A stretch of 64,000 bases of DNA, from NCBI RefSeq assembly GCF_014205135.1, contig NZ_JACHMY010000001.1, forward strand, positions 6,758,001 through 6,822,000, given 5' to 3'. Shown piece by piece: positions 8,416-16,649 of this stretch. Numbering within the stretch: the first letter of the stretch is position 1; each line of letters begins with the position of its first letter. A program made the translations under genes and the position numbers. This stretch comes from Kribbella italica. GTDB lineage: Bacteria > Actinomycetota > Actinomycetes > Propionibacteriales > Kribbellaceae. The notes under the pieces were generated by a model. That model did not search any database and was not told the DNA's origin. It saw nothing but the letters and a program-made list of their open reading frames with translations.

Positions 8416-8588
8416 GTGGGCTCCATGGCTTCTAGGGCGATCAGCCGGCCGCCTCCGGCAGTGGCGGCCTACCCGAGGATCACCCGCGTCCCCGGCCGGA
8501 GTCAAACATCTCCGGAAGAACACCGTCCGGTTACCAGATGAGCGCCAGTCGTTACTCATCGTTCACCGGAAGCGATTGCGCGAGTTGT

Positions 8589-8621
8589 CTTCAAGAGTTA
8601 AATTGAAGCCCGAATTTCGGG
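8589..8621. promoter_or_regulatory. Two adjacent inverted repeats upstream of an ECF sigma gene
   Basis: CTTCAA-(8 nt)-TTGAAG at 8589-8608 is followed directly by CCCGAA-T-TTCGGG at 8609-8621. The AT-rich TTAAAT between the first arms could be a -10 box. The pair sits 28 bases before the sigma-factor GTG at 8649, where an operator or autoregulatory promoter would be expected. No binding protein can be named. Confidence 0.4.
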
Positions 8622-8648
8622 TCTCTGCCTCTCGTACCGCCCCAACCT

Positions 8649-9194
8649 GTGAGGTCCGTCATCAACGACATCAGCCCCGGCCGCCTGCACGCCATCGAGC
8701 TCTGTCTGGCCGAACGTGACAGCCTGCGCCGCTACGTGAAGAGCCTGGTCGGCTGGGACGCGTTCGCTGTCGAGGACGTGGTCCAGGAGACGCTGCTGCG
8801 GGCCTGGCAGCAGGCGGAGACGCTGGACTGGGAGAGCCGGCCGATCCGGATGTGGCTGTTCCGGGTCGCCCGCAACCTGGTCGTCGACCAGCACCGCCGG
8901 GCCCAGCGGACCGTGCCCAGCGGCCTGAGCCAAGCCGACTTCGAGACGACCATCAGCGCACCCGACCCGGCCGACGAGATCACCGATCGAAGGGTCCTGG
9001 TCGACGCGCTGAGACGTTTGTCACCCGCGCACCGCGAAGTGGTGATCCGGGTTCATCTCTGCGGCCAGCCCGGCGAGGATGTCGCCATGGCCCTGGACGT
9101 CCCGATCGGAACCGTGAAGTCGCGGACCCACACGGCGGTCCGCGCGCTGCGGGCCGACCTGCTGCGTCGCGGGTGGGGCGAGGCCGCTGCATGA
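8649..9194 (+). CDS. ECF RNA polymerase sigma factor heading the T7SS locus
   Basis: 181 aa from a GTG. Sigma region 2 covers about residues 20-85 (LVGWDAFAVEDVVQETLLRAW, then IRMWLFRVARNLVVDQHRR). Region 4 covers about 115-175 (ALRRLSPAHREVVIRVHLCG, then PIGTVKSRTHTAVRALRADL). The gene overlaps the next one by ATGA, so it is co-transcribed with a membrane protein and the EssC-type ATPase. The usual zinc anti-sigma partner is absent; the downstream single-pass membrane protein lacks an HxxxCxxC motif. The layout suggests the factor drives the secretion locus, but no -35/-10 pair shared by the locus promoters was identified. Confidence 0.88.
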   Translation: MRSVINDISPGRLHAIELCLAERDSLRRYVKSLVGWDAFAVEDVVQETLLRAWQQAETLDWESRPIRMWLFRVARNLVVDQHRRAQRTVPSGLSQADFETTISAPDPADEITDRRVLVDALRRLSPAHREVVIRVHLCGQPGEDVAMALDVPIGTVKSRTHTAVRALRADLLRRGWGEAAA

Positions 9195-10285
9195 GTGCAC
9201 TGGGAGGCGGCGGCAACACGCACCAGGTCGTCGGTTACATCGGCCTGGCGTTGCTGTTCCTCGTCCTGCTCAACCTGCTGGTCCGCAAACTCGGTGGCTG
9301 GCGCCGCTTGGGCCGCGGCATCAAGCGGGAAACCAGCCGGACGGTGCACGCCTTCACCGACCCGGTCCGCGACCGGATCAGGTACCGCCGTCGCCTGCGC
9401 TTCCTGGCCGGCGTACTGCGGAACCACGCGGGCTGGGCCCAAGCCGAGCAGGCGATGAGTTACGCGGCGGCGATCGATCCCGGGATGGCGCCGTACGCGC
9501 TGGCGCTGACGAAGCGGCGGATCGGCGTCCTGGTCGCGGGGGCCGCCGCGGAGCGGCCGTTGCCCGAGCCCTGGGAGAAGGATCCCGACGATCCGCGGTT
9601 GTGGTGGATCGAGCGCGGCGAGCTCGCCGACTACTCGTTGCCGCCCGGCTACCGGCCGCCGCAGACCCCGTTGCTGGTCTGCCTCGGGACCGGCACCGAC
9701 GGCGGCAGCGCGATCATGATCGATCTGCTGGCCGGGCCGTCCTCGCTGTCGGTGTACGGCGTACCGCGGCTCGCGCAGGGCGTCGTCCAGGCCGTGGCCG
9801 CGCAACTCGACGTACGCCTGCCGGTCGGAGCGGTGGAGGTTGCCGAGGGCATCCATGACCGGCACGACGGGATGCGGCTGGAGGAAGCGATCCGGCGGAT
9901 CGGCGCCTGGTTCGTGGTCGGTGCCGGGCCGCTGGACCAGCCGATCCCGTCCGGGGTCCGGCTGATCAGTCTCGGCGTGGGCCGGGGCAGCTCGCGGCTG
10001 ATCGAGGCGACCGAGGAGCAGGTCCTGCGGCTGCACGGTGGAGCGACCTGGCTGGAGATCGATCCGTTGCCGCTGGCAAAGGCTGTGGCACGATCGGTAC
10101 GGCGGATGCCGCCGCACGAGTTCGAGACCCGGGGGCCGGTCCGTCCGGCGACCACCGTCGACGACCTGGACGACCTGGAGCTTCCGACCGGTGTGGCCGG
10201 GGTCTCGGTGCTGCATCCCTCCGGCGGGCGTCCGGGCGACCGGCCCACTGACGCATCGACGGGGAAGGCGACATCGTGGAGCTGA
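9191..10285 (+). CDS. Single-pass membrane protein of the T7SS-like locus (unknown)
   Basis: 364 aa. The ATG at 9191 overlaps the sigma-factor stop as ATGA. One hydrophobic helix lies near residues 12-32 (VVGYIGLALLFLVLLNLLVR), followed by a basic stretch, so the rest is probably cytoplasmic. The cytoplasmic part has RYRRRLRFLAGVLRNHAGWA, WWIERGELADYSLPPGYRPP and an alpha/beta region (LLVCLGTGTDGGSAIMIDLL), ending in a disordered tail. The end overlaps the start of the ATPase gene by 10 bases. I do not recognise a family. By position it could be the partner of the EssC-type ATPase in the membrane, in the place of EssB or EccB/EccE, but it resembles neither in what can be seen. Confidence 0.75.
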   Translation: MSALGGGGNTHQVVGYIGLALLFLVLLNLLVRKLGGWRRLGRGIKRETSRTVHAFTDPVRDRIRYRRRLRFLAGVLRNHAGWAQAEQAMSYAAAIDPGMAPYALALTKRRIGVLVAGAAAERPLPEPWEKDPDDPRLWWIERGELADYSLPPGYRPPQTPLLVCLGTGTDGGSAIMIDLLAGPSSLSVYGVPRLAQGVVQAVAAQLDVRLPVGAVEVAEGIHDRHDGMRLEEAIRRIGAWFVVGAGPLDQPIPSGVRLISLGVGRGSSRLIEATEEQVLRLHGGATWLEIDPLPLAKAVARSVRRMPPHEFETRGPVRPATTVDDLDDLELPTGVAGVSVLHPSGGRPGDRPTDASTGKATSWS

Positions 10286-13200
10286 ATCTCACCACGGTCG
10301 AACAGCGGGGAGCCCGGCGTACCGACCGGGTGCTGAAACTTCCCAAGGGACTCTCCGTCGGAGCGCTGGCCGAAGGCCTCGGGCAGCCCGGTCAGCAGCT
10401 GTTCGTCGGCGGCCGCAAGCTCAACCCGGGAGCTCCGCTGGCCGGGTCCGGAATCCGCGAAGGCAGCGTTCTGGGCATCGGCGCCCCGGCCGAGATGCCC
10501 AACCTGTTGCAGCGCCCGGCCGGGCCCGCGCCGATCACCGTCGAGCTGCACGCCGTGTCCGGGCCGGACTCCGGCCGGATCTGGCGGATCGGCCCCGGCA
10601 GTCACGAGATCGGCTCCGACCCGCTCTGTGCGATCCAGCTGACCGGGTCCGGCGTACCGCCGCGCGGCCTGTGGGTGACGGTCGGCCCGGGCGGCGACAC
10701 GTACTGGCACCAGACCGAGCCGATGCGCGGCAAGGTGATGAGCCGGCTGATCGGTCCGCCCGACGACGATGCCGCGACCAGCGCGATCCGGATCCAGGAC
10801 GTGGAGAACCCGACCGAGGACGAGCTCTCACCGGCGATCGATCCGGGCGAGAGCCCGGTCGGTCAGATCAACCGCTGGCTGCCGGAGGAGGATCTCGCGG
10901 TCGGGTCGGTGCTGCTGCGCCGCAGCGGCGAGCTGGAACCGGTCGCCGCGGTCCGGTTCTCCGACGACGGCTTCGGGCTCGACTACAACCGGCCGCCGCG
11001 GATCGCGCCGCACCTGGACGACGAGAAGCTGCGGCTGCCGAACGCGCCGAACCCTCCGATGAAGCGTCCGTTCCCCTGGCCGATCGTGATCGCGCCGGTG
11101 GTGCTCGGCATGGTGATGGTCTGGCTGCTCAACTCCTACTTCTTCCTCGTCTTCACGATGCTCAGCCCGATGATGATGGCGATGAACTACTTCAGCGGCC
11201 GGAAGAACAACCGGGCCGAGCACCTCGAGGCGATCCGCCGGTACAACGCCCGGAAGGCGGCGCTGGAGGAGGAGATCAGCGTCGCGGTCGCCCGCGAACG
11301 GCTGGTCCGCAACGTGACCGCGCCCGATCCGGTCCGGATCGCCCAGCTGGCCACGATGCCGGGCAGCCGGCTGTGGGAACGCCGCCGGTCCGATGCCGAC
11401 TACCTGCTGCTCCGGCTGGGAACGGCCGACCAGGCCTCGCTGAAGGAGCTCGACGACCAGAGCCGGGAGGAGAACCACCGGACGATCCGGTGGACCATCC
11501 CGGACGCGCCGGTCGCCCTCCCGCTGCGCGGGCACGGCGTGGTCGGAATCGCCGGGCGGGACCTGGAGTCCCACTCGCTGAGCCGCTGGATGGTGATCCA
11601 GGCCGCAGTGCTGCACTCGCCGCGGATGCTGCGGATCATCGTCCTGGCCGAGCCGGACCGGGCCGAGGACTGGAACTGGGTCCGCTGGCTGCCGCACCTG
11701 CGGCCCGAGGGCGGCCCGGCGTCGGTGCTGATCGCCAACGACGACGCGACGACGACGGCCCGGGTGACCGAGCTGATCTCCCAGGTCCAGGGACGGCAGC
11801 GCCGGATCGAGGCCTCCGGCCGGAACGAGCCGCTGCGCGACCCCGAGATCGTCGTGATCGCGGACGGCGCGCGCCGGCTGCGCGACGTACCGGGGTTCAT
11901 CCAGGTCCTCACCGACGGGCCCGCGGTCGGCGTCTACAGCATCTGCCTGGACCGCGACGAGCGGCTGCTGCCCGAGGAGTGCGGTGCGGTGCTGGCCACC
12001 GGTCTGCAGACGCTGACCGTGAAACTTCCCGGGATGCCGGACCTGAAGAACGTCCGGATCGACCTGGTCACCTCGCAGTGGTGCGAACAGATCGCCCGCG
12101 CGCTGGCGCCGGTGCGCGACGTCAGCCCCGACCACGACGCCGGCCTGCCGAAGAGCGTCAAGCTGCTCGAGGAGCTGGAGCTGGAGCCGCCGACCGCGGA
12201 GACCCTGCTGGGCCGCTGGCAGCGCCGTCCGGCCAGTACGTCGTTCGTCCTCGGCGCCGACTTCGACGGTCGGTTCGTGGTGGACCTCGTGCACGACGGA
12301 CCGCACGGCCTGATTGCCGGAACGACGGGGTCCGGCAAGTCGGAACTGCTGCAGACGATGGTCGCCTCGCTCGCGAGCGTGAACCGGCCGGACGAGCTGA
12401 CCTTCGTCCTGGTCGACTACAAGGGGGGTAGCGCCTTCAAGGAGTGCGCCGGACTGCCCCACACGCTCGGCATGGTGACCGACCTCGACACGCACCTGGT
12501 CGAGCGGGTGCTGGAGTCGCTCGACGCCGAGCTGCGCCGCCGGGAACGAATCCTCGCCGACGCCGACGCCAAGGACCTGCCCGACTACCAGGCCAAGCGG
12601 CTGGTGAACCCGGAGCTCGGACGGCTGCCGCGACTGGTGATCGTCATCGACGAGTTCGCCGCGATGGTGCGCGAGATCCCGGAGTTCGTGCCGGGCCTGA
12701 TCGGCATCGGCCAGCGGGGCCGGTCGCTCGGGATCCACTTGATCCTGGCCACCCAGCGCCCCGGTGGCGTGGTCAGCGGTGACATGCGGGCGAACACCAA
12801 CCTGCGGATCGCGCTGCGGGTGACCGACGCGGCCGAGAGCATGGACATCGTCGACGTCAACGAGGCGGCCTCGATCAACCCGTCGATCCCCGGCCGGGCG
12901 GTGATCCGGCGTGGGCCCCGGCTCGCGGACCTGTTCCAGACCGCGTGGGTCGGCGCCGAACGCGATGTCGAGGACGACCTGATCGAGCAGGGCCCGGTGG
13001 AACCGTCGAACGTGCACGTCACCGATCTCGACTGGGAGTCGCTCGGCAAGCCGGTCTCCGTGGACGACGCGCCGGTCGTCGAGAACGAGGCCCCGGCCAC
13101 GCTCGCGGTCACCGACCTGATGGTTCTGGTCGAGGCGATTCGTGAGGCGACCGAGCAGCTGGAGGACTTCGACGTCCAGCCGCAACCGTGGCGGCCGGCG

Positions 13201-14769
13201 TTGAAGCCGCAGATGCTGCTGTCGGAGCTTCCGGAGACGAGTCACCAGAGCCTGTTCGCGCCGTACGCGCTGGAGGATCTGCCCGCTCTGCAGCAGCAGC
13301 GGGTCGCCGGGGTCGACTTCGAGACCTTCGGGCACCTGTACGTGATCGGGGCCCCGCGGACCGGGCGGACCCAGATGCTGCGGACGCTGGCCGGATCCGC
13401 GGCGAAGAACATCAGTGTCGCGGACCTGCACATCTACGGCATCGACGCCGCCGGTGGCGGTCTGGCCACGCTCGAGGCGCTGCCGCACTGCGGCGCCGTC
13501 GCGTCCCGGCACGACATGGAACGGATGAGCCGGGTCCTGCGCCGGCTGAACCAGGAGATCACCCAGCGGCAGGAACTGGCCGGCAAGCACAACGCCACCG
13601 GTCTGACCGAGCTGCGCAAGGTGCTGCCGAAGGCGGAACGCCCGGCGCACATCCTGGTCCTGATCGACGGCTGGGACGCGCTGTCGGCGACCCTCGAGGA
13701 CCACGACCAAGGACAGATCCTGCAGGACGTCATCCGGTTGCTGCGCGAGGGCGCCGGCGTCGGCGTACACGTCGTGGTGACCTCGGAGCGGTCACTGCTG
13801 GGTGGGCGGCTGGCCTCCCACAACGACCACAAACTGCTGCTGCGGCAGGCCGAACGGACCGACTACCAGGCCGCCGGGCTCCGGCTGAACAAGGTGCCGG
13901 CCGTCATCGGTCCCGGTCGCGGCTGGCACGTCCTGACCGGCAGCGAGACCCAGATCGCGGTACTGGCCGAAGGCGGCGGCGCCGCGCAGGTCGAGGCGAT
14001 CCGGGAGATCGCGATCGAGGCCCGGAAGCGGGACTCGAAGGTCCCGGCCGGGCGCCGTCCGTTCCCGGTCACCGAGCTGCCGACGGCGGTCGAGTTCTCC
14101 GCGGTGTTCGACCTCGTTCCGGACGAGTTCCGGCGGCCGCTGTGGGGCCTGATCGGTGTCGGCGGCGACGACGCCGGACCGCTCGGGGTCGACCTGGCCG
14201 GCGTCGCCTCGTCGTTCGCCGTCCTCGGGCCACCTGGATCAGGGCGTAGCAACACGCTGTCCTGCTTGGCCGTCTCGCTGCTGGCCGGTGGGACGTCGCT
14301 GATCCTGATCACCCCGCGGGACAGCCAGCTGCGGACGCTCGAGCGCCATCCCCAGGTGGTGCTGATGAGCAGCGGGGACCCCGGCGAGGACCAGCTCCGC
14401 GCGACCCTCGACCAGATCGCCGGTCCCAAGGTCGTGATGATCGACGACGCCGACCTGCTGATGTCGGCGGCCGCGGACCGGGTCCTGAAGGAGATCATCG
14501 CCTCCGGCCGGGACAACGGCACCGCCCTCGTCTTCGGCGCGTCCACCGACGGCTTCCAGTCCGGGATGGGCGGCTGGCCGACCGCGGCCCGCCGGGCCCG
14601 CCGCGGCGTGGTGACCGAACCGCACTCCTTCGGCGACGGCGACCTGATCGGCGTCCGGCTCAACCACAACATCACCCGGGCCGCGCCCAAGCTCGGCCGG
14701 GCCTGGACCACCGGTCCCGGCTCGGTCCCGATCACCGTCCAGCTGCCGCTCACCACGCTGCGGGCCTGA
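10276..14769 (+). CDS. EssC/EccC-type FtsK/SpoIIIE ATPase of a type VII secretion system
   Basis: 1497 aa from a GTG with a GGGGAAGG ribosome-binding site. Order of parts: a ubiquitin-like (YukD-like) stretch at residues 1-75; an FHA-like domain about 90-190 (IWRIGPGSHEIGSDPLCAIQ); two membrane helices about 265-305 (WPIVIAPVVLGMVMVWLL, YFFLVFTMLSPMMMAM); then three P-loop ATPase domains. The first has an intact Walker A GTTGSGKS at 682-689 and Walker B LVIVIDEFAAM. The second (GAPRTGRTQ, about 1025) and third (GPPGSGRSN, about 1318) lack the Walker lysine, as in known EccC/EssC proteins where only the first is fully canonical. Length and N-terminal domains match firmicute EssC (T7SSb) better than mycobacterial EccC. 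It should recognise and drive export of Esx-like substrates. Confidence 0.93.
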   Translation: MELNLTTVEQRGARRTDRVLKLPKGLSVGALAEGLGQPGQQLFVGGRKLNPGAPLAGSGIREGSVLGIGAPAEMPNLLQRPAGPAPITVELHAVSGPDSGRIWRIGPGSHEIGSDPLCAIQLTGSGVPPRGLWVTVGPGGDTYWHQTEPMRGKVMSRLIGPPDDDAATSAIRIQDVENPTEDELSPAIDPGESPVGQINRWLPEEDLAVGSVLLRRSGELEPVAAVRFSDDGFGLDYNRPPRIAPHLDDEKLRLPNAPNPPMKRPFPWPIVIAPVVLGMVMVWLLNSYFFLVFTMLSPMMMAMNYFSGRKNNRAEHLEAIRRYNARKAALEEEISVAVARERLVRNVTAPDPVRIAQLATMPGSRLWERRRSDADYLLLRLGTADQASLKELDDQSREENHRTIRWTIPDAPVALPLRGHGVVGIAGRDLESHSLSRWMVIQAAVLHSPRMLRIIVLAEPDRAEDWNWVRWLPHLRPEGGPASVLIANDDATTTARVTELISQVQGRQRRIEASGRNEPLRDPEIVVIADGARRLRDVPGFIQVLTDGPAVGVYSICLDRDERLLPEECGAVLATGLQTLTVKLPGMPDLKNVRIDLVTSQWCEQIARALAPVRDVSPDHDAGLPKSVKLLEELELEPPTAETLLGRWQRRPASTSFVLGADFDGRFVVDLVHDGPHGLIAGTTGSGKSELLQTMVASLASVNRPDELTFVLVDYKGGSAFKECAGLPHTLGMVTDLDTHLVERVLESLDAELRRRERILADADAKDLPDYQAKRLVNPELGRLPRLVIVIDEFAAMVREIPEFVPGLIGIGQRGRSLGIHLILATQRPGGVVSGDMRANTNLRIALRVTDAAESMDIVDVNEAASINPSIPGRAVIRRGPRLADLFQTAWVGAERDVEDDLIEQGPVEPSNVHVTDLDWESLGKPVSVDDAPVVENEAPATLAVTDLMVLVEAIREATEQLEDFDVQPQPWRPALKPQMLLSELPETSHQSLFAPYALEDLPALQQQRVAGVDFETFGHLYVIGAPRTGRTQMLRTLAGSAAKNISVADLHIYGIDAAGGGLATLEALPHCGAVASRHDMERMSRVLRRLNQEITQRQELAGKHNATGLTELRKVLPKAERPAHILVLIDGWDALSATLEDHDQGQILQDVIRLLREGAGVGVHVVVTSERSLLGGRLASHNDHKLLLRQAERTDYQAAGLRLNKVPAVIGPGRGWHVLTGSETQIAVLAEGGGAAQVEAIREIAIEARKRDSKVPAGRRPFPVTELPTAVEFSAVFDLVPDEFRRPLWGLIGVGGDDAGPLGVDLAGVASSFAVLGPPGSGRSNTLSCLAVSLLAGGTSLILITPRDSQLRTLERHPQVVLMSSGDPGEDQLRATLDQIAGPKVVMIDDADLLMSAAADRVLKEIIASGRDNGTALVFGASTDGFQSGMGGWPTAARRARRGVVTEPHSFGDGDLIGVRLNHNITRAAPKLGRAWTTGPGSVPITVQLPLTTLRA

Positions 14770-14798
14770 CCGCGGACCGTTGCGCACGGCAAAGAAAA

Positions 14799-14825
14799 GA
14801 GCCCCGGGAGGAATCTCCGGGGCTC
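14799..14825 (-). terminator. Rho-independent terminator between converging T7SS transcripts
   Basis: A perfect 9-bp stem, GAGCCCCGG (14799-14807) and CCGGGGCTC (14817-14825), with a 9-base loop. On the minus strand it is followed by TTTTCTTT, so it fits termination of the Esx-side transcript. It may also stop the plus-strand ATPase transcript. Confidence 0.85.
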
Positions 14826-14858
14826 CTTCCGGTGCTGGTGGTCCTGGGTGAAGCCGTC

Positions 14859-15167
14859 CTACTTCGACTGGTTCAGGCTGTCGGTGATGCCCTGGTCGAA
14901 CTCCTCGGCGTTCTTCTTGATGCCGTTGAACATGTCGGAGAAGTCGTTGATGCCCTTGACCGCGGCCTGCAGGCTGGAGTCGAAGTTGTTGTAGGTGCTG
15001 CGGATGACCTCGCTCGACTGCTTGAAGACCATGCCGTCCTCGACCAGCGTGTTCACCCGGTCCCGCAGGGTGCCGATCAGCGGCACGATCTGCTCGTGGG
15101 CGTTCTTCATCAGGTTGGTGACGTCGACGATCTTGCCGTAGTCGAGGTTGATTCCGTCTTGCGCCAT
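14859..15167 (-). CDS. Esx-like (WXG100-superfamily) small protein lacking the WXG motif
   Basis: 102 aa from the ATG at 15167 (MAQDGINLDYGKIVDV). Size, predicted helix-turn-helix hairpin and position beside an EssC-type ATPase match Esx substrates. Where WxG would be, the protein has LVEDGMVFKQSSEVIRSTY, and the C-terminal helix carries SLQAAVKGINDFSDMFNGI. The neighbour at 15257 shares the framework LVEDGxVFKxSSExIR and SLQxAxxGI, so this motif is the family signature here. No YxxxD/E export tag is obvious, though a YNNFD element follows the motif. The two may form a heterodimer, as EsxA/EsxB do; this is inferred from pairing only. The longer frame from 15203 adds residues without a ribosome-binding site. 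Confidence 0.8.
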   Translation of the reverse strand: MAQDGINLDYGKIVDVTNLMKNAHEQIVPLIGTLRDRVNTLVEDGMVFKQSSEVIRSTYNNFDSSLQAAVKGINDFSDMFNGIKKNAEEFDQGITDSLNQSK

Positions 15168-15256
15168 GGCGGATAACTCACTTCCTGGTTGGGCTGTGGA
15201 CACTGCGGTTGGGTCGAACGTCGTCCTGGGTCATGGGCCAGGCCGTGGTCGGTGGT

Positions 15257-15559
15257 TCAGCCGGGCAGAGCGGCCTTGATCTTGTCGTCGAAGTCCTTCG
15301 CGCCGGCCTCGATGTCGTTGAACATCGTGGCGAAGGACTTGATCCCCTCGGCCGCCTGCTGCAGCGAGGTGTCGAGGGAGGCGTAGAGGTTGCGGATGGT
15401 CTCGCTGGACACCTTGAAGACCAGGCCGTCCTCGACCAGGAGGTTCACCCGGTTCCGCAGGTTGATCAGCTGCGGAACCATCTGGGCGTTCGCGTCACTC
15501 AGCAGACCGCTGACCTCTTCGATCTTGCCGTACTCGAGGTTGATGCCGTCCAGTGCCAT
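15257..15559 (-). CDS. Second Esx-like small protein, paralog of the 14859 gene
   Basis: 100 aa starting MALDGINLEYGKIEEV at 15559. It shares about half its residues with the 102-aa neighbour 89 bases downstream, including DGINLxYGKI at the start, LVEDGLVFKVSSETIRNLY in the middle and SLQQAAEGIKSFATMFNDI near the end. A predicted two-helix hairpin with no cysteine and no signal peptide fits a T7SS substrate. The WXG motif is again absent. It lies in the same minus-strand unit as the 302-aa protein upstream, 32 bases away. The long frame to 15664 is upstream sequence of the 302-aa gene read in another frame. Confidence 0.8.
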   Translation of the reverse strand: MALDGINLEYGKIEEVSGLLSDANAQMVPQLINLRNRVNLLVEDGLVFKVSSETIRNLYASLDTSLQQAAEGIKSFATMFNDIEAGAKDFDDKIKAALPG

Positions 15560-15591
15560 ATCGGTTGGCTCGCTTCTGTCGTCGGTGCAGG

Positions 15592-16500
15592 TCAGACGGC
15601 GCCGAGGGTCTCGGGGATCTCGTCCTCCTCGTTCTCCTCCACGCTCTCCGGGGTCTCGACCCATTCCTTGCTGGTACCGCTGGTTTCGTCCGGTCCTCGG
15701 GTGTACTCGCGGACGACGCCGTCGGAGTCCGTCACCGTCTGCGTCCCGCTGCCGTCAGCCTCGATGGTGGTGTCGGTGATGTCCTTCTTGCCCTCGGAGT
15801 CAGTGCTGGTCGACACGCTGTGGGAGCCACCGTCGTCGTGGATCTTGGTGTCGTTGTGCACCGTGCTGCCGTCGGGGTACGTGCTGTCGGTGACCATCGT
15901 GTTGCCGCCGTCGCTGTACGAGGTGACCGAGGTGTAGGTCTTGCCGTCGTAGGTGACGGTGGTCTCCTCCTTGGTCACGTTGCCCTCGTCGTCCACGGTC
16001 AGGTGGGTGTTGACGTTGCCGCGGTCGGTGACGATCGACTGGTCCAGCGGCGGGGCGTCACCAGGGTCCTCGGCGCTGCAGAAGCTCGGCGCGTGGTCGA
16101 GCACCCAGTTCTCTTCGAGGCAGTCGTCCGGGTTCTCCTGGAGGTGGTCCCAGTCGGCCTTCTCCCGGTAGTAGTTCGACAACGCCAGGTTGCTGTTGGT
16201 GCTCTGCATGCCCTGGGCGATCTCGGCGTCGAACTGGAGGAACGCTTCACCGACCGAACCGAACGAATCGCTGAGCGCGTTCAGGCCCTTCTTGGCCTTG
16301 CCCATCGTGTACGAGGCGTTCTGGTGCAGCTCCGAGACGGCCGACGACATCTCGCTGCTGCCCAGCTCGTCGGTCGCACCGCCCTCGCCGAGGTTCATGA
16401 AGACCTCGTCGTCCATCGACGGGATCAGGTCCTCGGCGAGATCCTTCAGGTCCGTCTTGGCGTCGTTGAGCAGGTTGTAGTCCATCTTGATGTCGGCCAT
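15592..16500 (-). CDS. Candidate T7SS substrate or accessory protein, helical head with acidic beta-repeat tail
   Basis: 302 aa with a strong GGAGG site before the ATG at 16500. Residues 1-105 are predicted helical (MADIKMDYNLLNDAKTDLKD, then ASYTMGKAKKGLNALSDSFG) and resemble the N-terminal heads of T7SS substrates. Residues ~125-300 are rich in Thr, Ser, Asp and Gly in short strand-like repeats (TSYSDGGNTMVTDSTYPDGS), ending in a Glu-rich tail. No signal peptide and no membrane segment. It starts the minus-strand unit with both Esx-like genes and is divergent from the giant gene. Its family is unknown; the tail looks like an extended surface or adhesive segment rather than an enzyme. Confidence 0.7.
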   Translation of the reverse strand: MADIKMDYNLLNDAKTDLKDLAEDLIPSMDDEVFMNLGEGGATDELGSSEMSSAVSELHQNASYTMGKAKKGLNALSDSFGSVGEAFLQFDAEIAQGMQSTNSNLALSNYYREKADWDHLQENPDDCLEENWVLDHAPSFCSAEDPGDAPPLDQSIVTDRGNVNTHLTVDDEGNVTKEETTVTYDGKTYTSVTSYSDGGNTMVTDSTYPDGSTVHNDTKIHDDGGSHSVSTSTDSEGKKDITDTTIEADGSGTQTVTDSDGVVREYTRGPDETSGTSKEWVETPESVEENEEDEIPETLGAV

Positions 16501-16534
16501 CGCGCCTCCCGCTGTCCAGCCGGTTCCACCCAGA

Positions 16535-16611
16535 CCACGTGGCGAGGGCCACTGCGGTTCAGAGTGTTTTTCTGCCTCCCGGACTGAACCGTGGGGCGCA
16601 CTCCCACGTGG
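16535..16611. promoter_or_regulatory. Divergent control region with nested inverted repeats sharing one centre
   Basis: In the 149 bp between the 302-aa gene and the giant gene, CCACGTGG occurs at 16535-16542 and 16604-16611, and CGGTTCAG (16555-16562) is mirrored by CTGAACCG (16584-16591). Both pairs are centred exactly on 16573, with 12-base spacers on each side. The symmetry suggests duplicated regulatory sites serving both directions. The regulator is unknown. Confidence 0.6.
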
Positions 16612-16649
16612 ACCCTCGGAAGGACCGCTTCAACCGGAGGAGGGTTCGG

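Noticed and set aside
10828..13770. 980-codon minus-strand frame opposite the EssC-type ATPase
   Set aside because: Arg/Asp/Val-rich shadow; the plus strand has clear Walker motifs and FHA-like features.
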